A DNA stretch of 41,353 nt, taken from contig JAAFHB010000017.1 in assembly GCA_010906965.1 (NCBI GenBank), forward strand, positions 1 through 41,353, written 5' to 3'. The position numbers were made by a program, and so were the translations under genes. The notes below the pieces were generated by a model that saw only the letters and a list, made by a program, of their open reading frames with translations, made no database searches and had not been told where the DNA came from. This document shows, piece after piece, positions 25,715 to 33,738 of the stretch (position 1 is its first letter; every line of letters starts with the position of its first letter). Source of the DNA: Mariniphaga sp. GTDB lineage: Bacteria > Bacteroidota > Bacteroidia > Bacteroidales > Prolixibacteraceae.

Positions 25715-28700
25715 TTAGAATTTAAGATTGACCCCCATTGAGATAAATCGTGTTTGCGGGTAAAGTCCATTAGTTTCGATGCCTCTGCCCTTAACTCCCC
25801 CACCAACTTCAGGATCTAATCCGGTATACTTGGTAATTGTAAGAAGGTTTGAACCCTCGATAAAGATACGGGTTGAATTTAGTCCGATTTTTTTAGAAAC
25901 ATATTCCGGCAGCGTGTATCCAAGTTGAAGGTCTTTTAACTTAATGTAAGATCCGTTTTCAACAAAAAACGACGATACATTTTTGTAATTGCCATTCGGG
26001 TCACGCAGAATTTCGCCGGTACCGCTTGTTTGGTACACACTTGGCAACCCGGTAATATTCGTATTTCCAAACTTTGAAGTATTGAAGATTTCGGAAGTAG
26101 TGTTGTAATCAGCATAAAAACTTTGACGAATACCCTTCGTTGAATTGAACAGGTCGACACCTGCCTGACCCTGGAAGAAAGCTTTCAGGTCAAATCCTTT
26201 GTAGGCAAGGTCGAAGTTAATGCCATAAAAACATTTCGGCCATGGATTTCCAATATAGGTTTTATCTGCATCGTCAATCTTTCCATCTGGTTTTGCGGTC
26301 AATTTACCATTAGCATCTTTACCATTCAGATCGCGGTAAATTAAATCTCCGGATTTTGCATCTTTTTGTGCACTTTGAGCAGCCTGGGCATCTGTTTTAA
26401 AAATACCATCAGCGATATAGCCGTAATACTGACCCATAGCATAACCATCTTCTGTCCGACTGATACTACTGTTCATCCATGTGGCGCCTCCCTCATAGAT
26501 AAGTGATCCCTTTTCACCGATCTGTACAACCTTATTTTTATTAAATGAAGCGTTAGCTCCTACCGAATAAGACAACTCTCCGATTTTATCGTTCCAGTTA
26601 GCCTCAAATTCGAAACCCCGGTTTGAAATTTTACCAATATTGATCGTTCCTCCATATTCTCCGTTGTGTTCTCCGATTCCTGAAGAAACAGGTAATGCAA
26701 CGGTGTAAATCATATCCGATGTTTGCTTATCATAAAATTCAAGCGCGAAAGTGAGCCTGTTTTTTAAAAATCCAAGATCGACTCCTATATTTTTAGTGGT
26801 CACTTTTTCCCAACGAATATCAGTATTTGCAAATTTTGCATCACCCCAGCCTGTAACAGCATTGATTCCATCAAAAGAATGAACATTGATTTTTTTATAG
26901 GCTGACTGGTAAATAAAATCACCAACAGATCCGATACTTCCCAATACTCCCCATCCTGCACGGATTTTAAGATTACTGATCAAACTGGTATTATCTTTTA
27001 AGAAAGATTCTTCACTGACTTTCCATGCGCCGGAGACGGAAGGGAAAACCCCATATTTATTAGCGCCTATAAACTTATTGGTACCATCGCGCCGTACTGT
27101 ACCTTGCAGAAGATATTTACCTGCAAAATTGTAATTCAAACGGCCAAACTGAGCCAACTGCGATCCTTTACCATATCCGGCGTCGGCAAACCTCGCTGTT
27201 GAACTTTGTGTTGATGTTGTGAAACTTGGCATATAATAAACAGGAAATCCTTCTGCACTTGCATTTATATTGGTGCCGGTACTCTTTATCGCTTCCCATC
27301 CTGCCATCGCTTTGATATCGTGTTTACCAAAAGATCTGCTGTAGGTTAAAACAGCGTTTCCATTCATAGACTCATTGCGTGACATTCCCTTTTCAAGCTT
27401 TCGGATATCATTTTTCAGAATTCCGTAATCATAGAGCAGATTGAACTGCGAGTTGTCATCACCACCCATATAACCACCAACAGTGGCACGCAAATTCAAC
27501 CCTTTAATTATCTTCCAGTCGGCAAAGAAATTACCTTCCATGCCCCAGGAATTGTTGTTATAAATTCGGCTCTCAGCTGCTCCAACCCAGTTAGTACCTT
27601 GAAAACCATCAGGAACACCTGCCCATCCGCCAACTCTGGTCGGATCGTAAACCTGCATGAGCGGAATTGAACGATAAGGTAAATCAGAACCATCGCCTGT
27701 GGGCCGATTTTTTGTTTTATTGATATATAAATACTGACCAATTGTAAGATTATCAGTTAATTTATGATCAGAATTCATACGAAGGGAAAATCGCTCGAAC
27801 CAGTTATTGCGGCGAATACCTTCTTCCTTCAAATATCCGGCCGAAATATAGTAAGTTGATTTTTCGTTACCTCCGGATAAAGAGAGGTCATATTTTTGTT
27901 CAACAGCAGGGCTGTACATTTCTGACATCCAGTCGGTGTTTGCTGTACTATTGTTCCATGAGGCATATTCAACACCCATAATCTTCCTTGCCTTGATATA
28001 GTCTTTGCTACCTAATAGCGTTGGCAGGTTTACAGCGCTTCGTGTGCCATAATAGGCATTGAAATCAACGTGCATCTTTTCTCCCGCTTTCCCCTTTTTA
28101 GTGGTTACGAGAATAACACCACCGGCAGCTTCTACGCCATAAATGGCAGCTGAGGAGGCGTCTTTTAAGATTTCAATATTTTCAACATCACTCATATTGA
28201 AATTATTACCGGTTCCCATTCTCACACCATCAACAATGTAGAGCGGACCCAATCCATTGATAGAGGCTGCTCCACGGATGATAATATCAGAACCGGCTCC
28301 AGGTTCTCCTGAGCCTTTGGTAACATATACACCGGCAACTTTCCCTTGTAAAGCTTCAGAGAGGCTTTTTACAGGCAAATTCTTCAGTGTCTCAGATTTA
28401 ACAGACGAAACGGATCCTGTTAAATCGCTCTTTTTCACAGTACCATAACCGATAGCCACAACCTCTTCAATACCAACGGTTTCTTCTGTTAAGACGATGT
28501 TGTACTCCGATTTTGATGTAATTGCCACTTCTTGCGTTTTCATCCCAACAAATGAGAATACAAGCAGCTTTGCATCCGACGGTATCAATAATTTGAAAGT
28601 ACCATCTGCTTCTGTGGTTGCCCCGGTAGTAGTTCCTTTAACAACAACTGCAGCACCTGGAAGAGAAGCACCCGATGAGTCGGTGACTTTACCGGTAATC

Positions 28701-29104
28701 TTTTTTTGTTGCTGGCTACTGTTCGACAAACCGATCTCCTTTGAACTAATTACAATGTCTTTGTCCAAAATGTAATAGTTCAGTCCGGTACCTTTTAGTA
28801 CGTTGTCCAGAATGGCTTCAACAGGTTCATTATCCGACTGTACCGAAACATTCGCGGATGATGGAATTTGCTCGTTCCGGTAAAAAAAGTCGAATTCAGA
28901 TTGTTCCTGAATCGCTTTAAAAACTTGTTGAAGTGAAGCATTCTTTAAGTTCAGATTCAACTTTTTGTTCTGCGAATACACAGATGCAGACACATGTACA
29001 AGTGAAAGCAAGATTAAAGCTACAGTTAGTCGCATGATCTTCAAAAGTTTACAGACTTTTCCCCTATAAGGGGTAAGGAAGCCCTTAGTTAAAATTTTTT
29101 TCAT
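25715..29104 (-). CDS. SusC/RagA-family TonB-dependent transporter with STN domain
   Basis: 1129 residues. After a long N-terminal lead (signal helix about 24-44) comes an STN domain (about 49-115; NLNLKNASLQQVFKAIQEQS), a carboxypeptidase-D-like regulatory domain (about 135-215; KITGKVTDSSGASLPGAAVV), a plug (about 215-340; AIGYGTVKKSDLTGSVSSVK) and a 22-strand barrel ending in the aromatic-terminated strand FISMGVNLKF. The protein imports oligosaccharides across the outer membrane using TonB energy. The STN domain means it also signals to the FecR-type anti-sigma factor encoded just upstream. It is probably co-transcribed with susD. The 5' leader is covered by a probable antisense RNA. Confidence 0.97.
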   Translation of the reverse strand: MKKILTKGFLTPYRGKVCKLLKIMRLTVALILLSLVHVSASVYSQNKKLNLNLKNASLQQVFKAIQEQSEFDFFYRNEQIPSSANVSVQSDNEPVEAILDNVLKGTGLNYYILDKDIVISSKEIGLSNSSQQQKKITGKVTDSSGASLPGAAVVVKGTTTGATTEADGTFKLLIPSDAKLLVFSFVGMKTQEVAITSKSEYNIVLTEETVGIEEVVAIGYGTVKKSDLTGSVSSVKSETLKNLPVKSLSEALQGKVAGVYVTKGSGEPGAGSDIIIRGAASINGLGPLYIVDGVRMGTGNNFNMSDVENIEILKDASSAAIYGVEAAGGVILVTTKKGKAGEKMHVDFNAYYGTRSAVNLPTLLGSKDYIKARKIMGVEYASWNNSTANTDWMSEMYSPAVEQKYDLSLSGGNEKSTYYISAGYLKEEGIRRNNWFERFSLRMNSDHKLTDNLTIGQYLYINKTKNRPTGDGSDLPYRSIPLMQVYDPTRVGGWAGVPDGFQGTNWVGAAESRIYNNNSWGMEGNFFADWKIIKGLNLRATVGGYMGGDDNSQFNLLYDYGILKNDIRKLEKGMSRNESMNGNAVLTYSRSFGKHDIKAMAGWEAIKSTGTNINASAEGFPVYYMPSFTTSTQSSTARFADAGYGKGSQLAQFGRLNYNFAGKYLLQGTVRRDGTNKFIGANKYGVFPSVSGAWKVSEESFLKDNTSLISNLKIRAGWGVLGSIGSVGDFIYQSAYKKINVHSFDGINAVTGWGDAKFANTDIRWEKVTTKNIGVDLGFLKNRLTFALEFYDKQTSDMIYTVALPVSSGIGEHNGEYGGTINIGKISNRGFEFEANWNDKIGELSYSVGANASFNKNKVVQIGEKGSLIYEGGATWMNSSISRTEDGYAMGQYYGYIADGIFKTDAQAAQSAQKDAKSGDLIYRDLNGKDANGKLTAKPDGKIDDADKTYIGNPWPKCFYGINFDLAYKGFDLKAFFQGQAGVDLFNSTKGIRQSFYADYNTTSEIFNTSKFGNTNITGLPSVYQTSGTGEILRDPNGNYKNVSSFFVENGSYIKLKDLQLGYTLPEYVSKKIGLNSTRIFIEGSNLLTITKYTGLDPEVGGGVKGRGIETNGLYPQTRFISMGVNLKF

Positions 29105-29111
29105 ACATTTG
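29104..29111 (+). promoter_or_regulatory. Candidate plus-strand -7 promoter box (TAnnTTTG)
   Basis: TACATTTG matches the Bacteroidota -7 consensus TAnnTTTG exactly and overlaps the susC start codon on the opposite strand. No clear -33 TTTG is seen at the usual distance, so support comes mainly from the plus-strand terminator about 50 bases downstream. Confidence 0.45.
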
Positions 29112-29117
29112 TTTTTC

Positions 29118-29188
29118 TTTTAGTAAAGTTTTAAATAATTGAAACTTGAAATTGAGCGGAGGATGGTGGAACATTCTCCGTTTTTTTT
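29118..29188 (+). ncRNA. Putative antisense small RNA over the susC 5' leader
   Basis: No plus-strand gene exists nearby, yet a textbook terminator for plus-strand transcription ends at 29188 in the FecR-SusC gap. A TACATTTG box at 29104-29111 would start an RNA at about 29118, giving a transcript of about 70 nt fully complementary to the untranslated leader of susC. Cis-antisense RNAs in this exact position, between the anti-sigma gene and susC and opposing susC, are known from Bacteroides PULs (DonS type) and repress the locus. The terminator is direct evidence; the start point and function are inference. Confidence 0.6.
29157..29188 (+). terminator. Intrinsic terminator on the plus strand
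   Basis: CGGAGGATG (29157-29165) pairs with CATTCTCCG (29172-29180) as a 9-bp stem with one G-U pair and a 6-base loop, followed by eight T residues (29181-29188). Read on the minus strand the hairpin is followed by CTCAATTTC, without a T run, so it serves only plus-strand transcription. Confidence 0.8.
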
Positions 29189-29249
29189 AATACCCTTTTT
29201 ATTTCTTTTTTACATAATACAGATTTTTAGAATTATATTTAACATATAT

Positions 29250-30236
29250 TTATTTAGGCGCAATCGTAATTTTATCTAAGTCGATTCTGTAAGTAACAGG
29301 AATTGAATGATTGAGTAGATTTAAAAAATGGTTTACATCCTTATTACGTTTGATGACTCCTGAAAAGCGCATTCCTTTAAAATCAGACTCTTTATATTGA
29401 ATTTCAACATCATACCAGCGTTCAATAACTTTAAACACATCTACAAGATTCTCATTCTGAAATTCAAACCGACCGTCTTTCCAGGAGGTATAATTTGCAG
29501 GATCGACTTGGTTTATACTTAATTGCTTAGTTTCCAAATTAAAGATACTTTGCTCTCCGGGGTTCAGAATCGATCGTTGATCTCCGGTGAATAATTGAAT
29601 TTTGCCAGCAGTAAGTGTTGTCTGTATTTCGTTGTGGTTTGGATAAGCCCTGACATTAAAAGAGGTTCCTAGCACTTCGATTTTCTGACCATTTACTTCA
29701 ACCCTGAATGGGCGCTTGGGATCTTTGGTCACTTCAAAAAAGGCTTCTCCGCTTAATTGGACACTTCTTTCATTCGATGCAAAAACTGAAAGCACTTTTA
29801 GCTTTGATTCTGAATTAATCCAAACGCGGGTTCCATCTGCCAAAAACAGCTGACTTACCTGCCCTTTTGGAACAACAATTTCCTGAATGGTAGCCTCCTG
29901 AACTGCGGAGTTTCTGTTAAAATCGATATATCGTGTTGACCATCCTAAACCGAATGTGATAAGGATAACAGCTGCGATTCGAATGATTTGGTTTAAAACT
30001 GTGACTTTAGAAGTATTTTTAATAGTCAACTTTGATCTAAGAACTTGTAATTCAGAATCAATATTATATTTTTTACGATCAAATTGGTATGCATAAGTAT
30101 CCCAAATGTCCTTTTCGATGAAAAGTCTATTCTTGTTTTCAGGGGACTCACGGAGCCATTCTGCTAAAATATTATTTTCAGCTTCGGTGGAAGTCCCCTG
30201 GACATATTTGTTTATTATGGAATCGATATCAGACAT
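29250..30236 (-). CDS. FecR-type anti-sigma factor
   Basis: 328 residues. The order is a cytoplasmic N-terminal anti-sigma region (1-80; IINKYVQGTSTEAENNILAEW), one transmembrane helix (about 86-103; IIRIAAVILITFGLGW), the periplasmic FecR domain (about 118-212; VPKGQVSQLFLADGTRVWIN and SGEAFFEVTKDPKRPFRVEV) and a C-terminal DUF4974 domain (about 250-328; FEFQNENLVDVFKVIERWYD). It transduces the transport signal from the STN domain of SusC to an ECF sigma factor. Such anti-sigma genes normally lie directly downstream of their sigma gene, but here the upstream neighbour is GH31, 200 bases away, and no sigma gene is seen in the window. The partner must be elsewhere or lost. Confidence 0.95.
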   Translation of the reverse strand: MSDIDSIINKYVQGTSTEAENNILAEWLRESPENKNRLFIEKDIWDTYAYQFDRKKYNIDSELQVLRSKLTIKNTSKVTVLNQIIRIAAVILITFGLGWSTRYIDFNRNSAVQEATIQEIVVPKGQVSQLFLADGTRVWINSESKLKVLSVFASNERSVQLSGEAFFEVTKDPKRPFRVEVNGQKIEVLGTSFNVRAYPNHNEIQTTLTAGKIQLFTGDQRSILNPGEQSIFNLETKQLSINQVDPANYTSWKDGRFEFQNENLVDVFKVIERWYDVEIQYKESDFKGMRFSGVIKRNKDVNHFLNLLNHSIPVTYRIDLDKITIAPK

Positions 30237-30436
30237 TCATTCATTTTATTTTCTATTCTGCACTATGACCGGAAAGTATTAAAAAACCCTACCTCAGAAT
30301 ACAAATATTTTTAAAGAAAAAGAAATACCGCAATTTAAAAAGAATTAAAATCGCCACAAAGCATTCTGTTTATAGGAATCGTGGAATTTATCCTTGTTTC
30401 TGAAAAATGGTTTCAAATGTTACAAACTGCATAAGA

Positions 30437-32578
30437 TCAATGCTTAATCCAGGCTGTAACTTTGTATCCATTAACCTTATATTTACCTGTTTTGGTCACC
30501 TTGCCATTTTCCCCATTCCATTCCAATGAAATCCAATTGAATTGATTCTTTTGGTAGTCCAGTGTGTATGAATTGTCTTCGAAAAGCAGAGTCGGTTTGC
30601 ACGTTTTACCATACAAATGGCAAGTTATTTCAAACACTGTTGTTGGTGTAACATATTGCACAGGCTTTGCCATCGGAAGTATGGTTCCTTCCTTCACAAA
30701 TAATGGAATTTGATCAAGCGACATCTCAATATTGTATGCTTTTCCACCTTCGTATTTCTGATTGGTATTGAAATCGTACCACACTCCGGAAGGAAAATAA
30801 ATACTTCGCTTGCTGGCGCCGTCTAAAAATGGTGCAGCCATTAGATTTTCACCCATCATGTATTGGTCATCAATTTTGTAAACTGCCGAATCCTGAGGAT
30901 AATCAACCACCAATGCTCGAAATGGTGGAATGCCTTTGAAGTGATATGTTGCAAAAGCCGAATAGAGATAGGGTATAAGGCTCATGCGCAGTTCGAGCAG
31001 ATTGCGTATCTGCGATTCCAATTCTTTGGCATTGGGTAAAAACTCATCGCGGTTATTTTTTTCATAGTCGTATTGCAACCAGGGCGGATTGCTTAAATAC
31101 CACGAATTAAAAAGTAATTGAGCAGATAAGACACCGCTTTGGGTGCGACGTATGAGATCTGCATCCGATTTAGTTTCACGTATTTCGGGCGACCACAATA
31201 AACCTGAAAATCCTGCATTTGAAATCATACGTACAAATTCGTGGTGGTCGTACATATCGCTGTAGAGCGAAGCCGGATAGGGTGCAGCAAATGCTTGTGA
31301 AGACCTGACATCAAGCAAAGTCCGTTTATTATTACGATTGAATACATTTAAGAGCGTCTTTTGGTAAAGCACACCAAACAACTGGTGCATTTGTTCTCCG
31401 TCGATTCCTGAAGGAAATTGAGAAAGCTCCGGAAAGCTCCATTGCGCCGCCGCATCTTTATAGTCAGCAGCATCGCACTCGTCGAGTTTAAAGGCTGTAA
31501 TCCCTTTATTAATAAAGGTTTTTTCATGATAATCACCAAAAATTTCACGTGCTTTTGGATCGACAAAATCCGGAACTAAACCTTTCCATACTGCAAAATT
31601 GCCAGATTTGTCTTTTAAAGGATCAAATAATGGTGAGGTTGGGAAAACGTAGGCATGTTCCCAAAGGTTTAATTTATAACCCATACTGTCCATTCGATCT
31701 ATAAACTGGTCAGGATTAGGGAATAAAGAGGGTTTCCATACAAACGAGCAGGAGTAAGCCACCGAATGCCAGCCAGGTTCAAGCCCATACATATCGCAGG
31801 GAATTTTATTTTCTCTAAAATATTTCGCGAGTTTAACAGCTTTGGCATCATTATAATCTCCTTTCCCACGGTATTTTACACCCAAGCCCCAGGCCGGAAC
31901 CATGCAGCCACCTCCCGAATACAAGTTGTATCGCTGAATGGCTTCTTTGGTTGTAGGTCCTTCGAAAACAAAAATTTCCATGCCTTTTTCTGATGGCACT
32001 TCAATAATCATGTTGTCTGATGATTTTTCCAGTGGCTTATATAAATCGAGTGTTGACGATGCAACATTACTATTGCCACCTTCCTTTAAATTAATGCTTT
32101 CGGAAGCCTTATGCATCGTACCACAATAAAAAGTTGCGTAACGTGAAGTGTTGACCAAAACTCCATAACCTTTGGTAGAAACATAAAACGGAACCGGCGC
32201 ATGAGAGAAACCCACATTGCCTGTTGACCAGCTGTTCACCCTTATTTCTTTGCGTAATCCACGTTGCTGAAAGGTATTGTTTTGAAGACCAAAGCCATAT
32301 AGTTTTTCTGAATCTTCCATGGTCAATTCTGCCACGCAGCCGCGCGAAGTGGTTTTAAATTTTATTGTGGATAGATCGAAAGGTGGTTTTTCATTCCCGC
32401 TCATTTTAGCCAGCGCATCCAATGCCGGATCTTCCTTAAAATCTGAAGGTTTGAACTTTTCAGGTGTACCATAAGTTACCTTCCACACACCTGGGGCCAC
32501 TTTTTCGATGGTTTGGGCAGTAAGGCTTAGGCTTAGGCTTAAGCAAAATGCAACAATTAATAGTAGATATGATTTCAT
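30437..32578 (-). CDS. GH31 alpha-glycosidase
   Basis: 713 residues with a signal peptide that contains a run of alternating Leu and Ser (CLSLSLSLTA-Q) encoded by a hexanucleotide repeat. The N-terminal beta-sandwich domain (30-220; EKLYGFGLQNNTFQQRG) precedes the barrel (about 225-560): DMYGLEPGWHS, KLNLWEHAYVFP and GITAFKLDECD, where Asp366 is the expected nucleophile. SDMYDHHEFVRMISNAGFSG carries the region of the acid/base Asp. Proximal and distal beta domains close the protein (LMAAPFLDGASKRSIYFPSG). The family includes alpha-glucosidases, alpha-xylosidases and sulfoquinovosidases, and I cannot separate these here. A 200-base gap with no recognised gene separates it from fecR. Confidence 0.92.
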   Translation of the reverse strand: MKSYLLLIVAFCLSLSLSLTAQTIEKVAPGVWKVTYGTPEKFKPSDFKEDPALDALAKMSGNEKPPFDLSTIKFKTTSRGCVAELTMEDSEKLYGFGLQNNTFQQRGLRKEIRVNSWSTGNVGFSHAPVPFYVSTKGYGVLVNTSRYATFYCGTMHKASESINLKEGGNSNVASSTLDLYKPLEKSSDNMIIEVPSEKGMEIFVFEGPTTKEAIQRYNLYSGGGCMVPAWGLGVKYRGKGDYNDAKAVKLAKYFRENKIPCDMYGLEPGWHSVAYSCSFVWKPSLFPNPDQFIDRMDSMGYKLNLWEHAYVFPTSPLFDPLKDKSGNFAVWKGLVPDFVDPKAREIFGDYHEKTFINKGITAFKLDECDAADYKDAAAQWSFPELSQFPSGIDGEQMHQLFGVLYQKTLLNVFNRNNKRTLLDVRSSQAFAAPYPASLYSDMYDHHEFVRMISNAGFSGLLWSPEIRETKSDADLIRRTQSGVLSAQLLFNSWYLSNPPWLQYDYEKNNRDEFLPNAKELESQIRNLLELRMSLIPYLYSAFATYHFKGIPPFRALVVDYPQDSAVYKIDDQYMMGENLMAAPFLDGASKRSIYFPSGVWYDFNTNQKYEGGKAYNIEMSLDQIPLFVKEGTILPMAKPVQYVTPTTVFEITCHLYGKTCKPTLLFEDNSYTLDYQKNQFNWISLEWNGENGKVTKTGKYKVNGYKVTAWIKH
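32524..32541. repeat. Hexanucleotide repeat in the GH31 signal peptide
   Basis: Three tandem copies of GGCTTA encode alternating Leu-Ser in the hydrophobic core of the signal peptide. Changes in copy number would stay in frame and only alter core length. Confidence 0.8.
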
Positions 32579-32603
32579 ATTTATGTGTATTATGTATTAC
32601 CTT

Positions 32604-32649
32604 GATAATTTTGTGAACTAATTCAACTTTTTAACGAGCGCAATTGCCC
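32604..32649. repeat. Direct repeat, left copy: leftover 3' end of a GH39 gene
   Basis: 46 bases match 33693-33738 with 4 mismatches. The right copy is the functional 3' end of the GH39 gene; read on the minus strand the left copy encodes AIALVKKLN followed by TAG, against AIVLVKQLN followed by TAG in GH39. It lies between GH31 and the isomerase gene, so the isomerase is bracketed by the pair. Confidence 0.85.
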
Positions 32650-32663
32650 GGAGTTTTAAACTT

Positions 32664-33560
32664 TCAACTTGCGTGAATTTTTGTTAACCTGTTGTAAAGG
32701 TCTTTCAGTCCCTCGGGTGAATCGCCGCCTGATTGCTCAATGGTTGTCCAGTTATTGTAGCCGATATCATCAAGTGCTTTCATGACAGCAGGCCAATTCA
32801 CATCACCCTCTAACAGTTTGACTCCATATTCTGCACCTCTACCTTGTTTCTCCGCAATTTTACGACTATACTCTTTTATATGAACCTTGGCAATACGCGG
32901 GCCTAGTATTTTTATCCATTGATCGGGCCATCCATACTCCATGATATTCCCGCAATCAAAATAGAAGCAAACGATCTTGCTTTGAAACTGATCGATATAA
33001 GAGACTGCTTCCAAAGGGCTGAGCAGAAAATTATTCGGGACATTTTCAATCGCAATTTTTACATTCAGTTGTTCAGCAATCGGGACAACTCTTTTTATTT
33101 CATCAATAGATCTCTTCCAGCAATCGTCATAGCTAACCGCTTCACTTACACGACCCGGAACGAGTAGGACTGTATCTGCACCATAGGCTTTTGCATCCTC
33201 GAGACTTACTTTAAGGGCCGTAACACCTTCTTCACGGACTTTTGGATCCGGATCGGATAAAAGAAATGTCCAATGCATGGCATTGCATACGCTGGGGATA
33301 AATAATCCGGTGGCATCGCGAGCCTTCAAAACTTCATTCCTGTCGAAATGACTCATCACTTCTACGCCGTCAAAACCTGCCAGTTTTGCAGCTTGGAATT
33401 TTTCAAGGATCGTCCTACCTACCCCAATGCTTCCCCACATGATACTTTTCTTCAAGCTCCTTTTGACCAGCGCATTTTTGTTTGAAAATACAGGAATTGA
33501 GAATGTTGAAATCGCAGCGGATGTCATTAATACATTCTTTGAAAATTGACGTCTGTTCAT
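32664..33560 (-). CDS. Tat-exported sugar phosphate isomerase/epimerase-like TIM barrel
   Basis: 298 residues. NRRQFSKNVLMTSAAISTFS is a Tat-type signal, so the protein is periplasmic. The body is an AP-endonuclease-2/xylose-isomerase-like barrel: AAKLAGFDGVEVMSH, ADTVLLVPGRVSEAVSYDDC, VKIAIENVPNNFLLSP (Glu, metal ligand candidate), VCFYFDCGNIMEYG (Asp), AKVHIKEYSRK (His and Glu) and NNWTTIEQSGGD (Glu). This set of acidic and His ligands at strand ends is what the family uses to bind a divalent metal. It probably interconverts a free sugar or oxidised sugar released in the periplasm; the substrate is unknown. The gene is bracketed by 46-bp direct repeats, hinting that it was inserted between GH39 and GH31. 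Confidence 0.85.
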   Translation of the reverse strand: MNRRQFSKNVLMTSAAISTFSIPVFSNKNALVKRSLKKSIMWGSIGVGRTILEKFQAAKLAGFDGVEVMSHFDRNEVLKARDATGLFIPSVCNAMHWTFLLSDPDPKVREEGVTALKVSLEDAKAYGADTVLLVPGRVSEAVSYDDCWKRSIDEIKRVVPIAEQLNVKIAIENVPNNFLLSPLEAVSYIDQFQSKIVCFYFDCGNIMEYGWPDQWIKILGPRIAKVHIKEYSRKIAEKQGRGAEYGVKLLEGDVNWPAVMKALDDIGYNNWTTIEQSGGDSPEGLKDLYNRLTKIHAS

Positions 33561-33692
33561 GCCTTTTTAAATTAAGTTGTATTTTTAATATTTCTATATA
33601 AATTATGTAAATTTCGTTTCGACTACAATGACTGGTATTGCTTCCGGAATAATAGGAACAGGCTCAATTAAATAAGTCTTAGGTCTCAGTTT

Positions 33693-33738
33693 AATAATTT
33701 CGTGAACTAATTCAACTGTTTAACGAGCACAATTGCCC
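33693..33738. repeat. Direct repeat, right copy: 3' end of GH39 gene
   Basis: This copy includes the last codons and TAG stop of GH39. It matches 32604-32649 at 42 of 46 positions, and weaker similarity continues a few bases further (TCTAAAC against TTTAAAC). Confidence 0.85.

Noticed and set aside
29061..29073. Short palindrome CCCCTATAAGGGG inside the 5' coding part of susC
   Set aside because: It encodes the TPYRG stretch common in SusC N-termini, so protein constraint explains it. No operator evidence.
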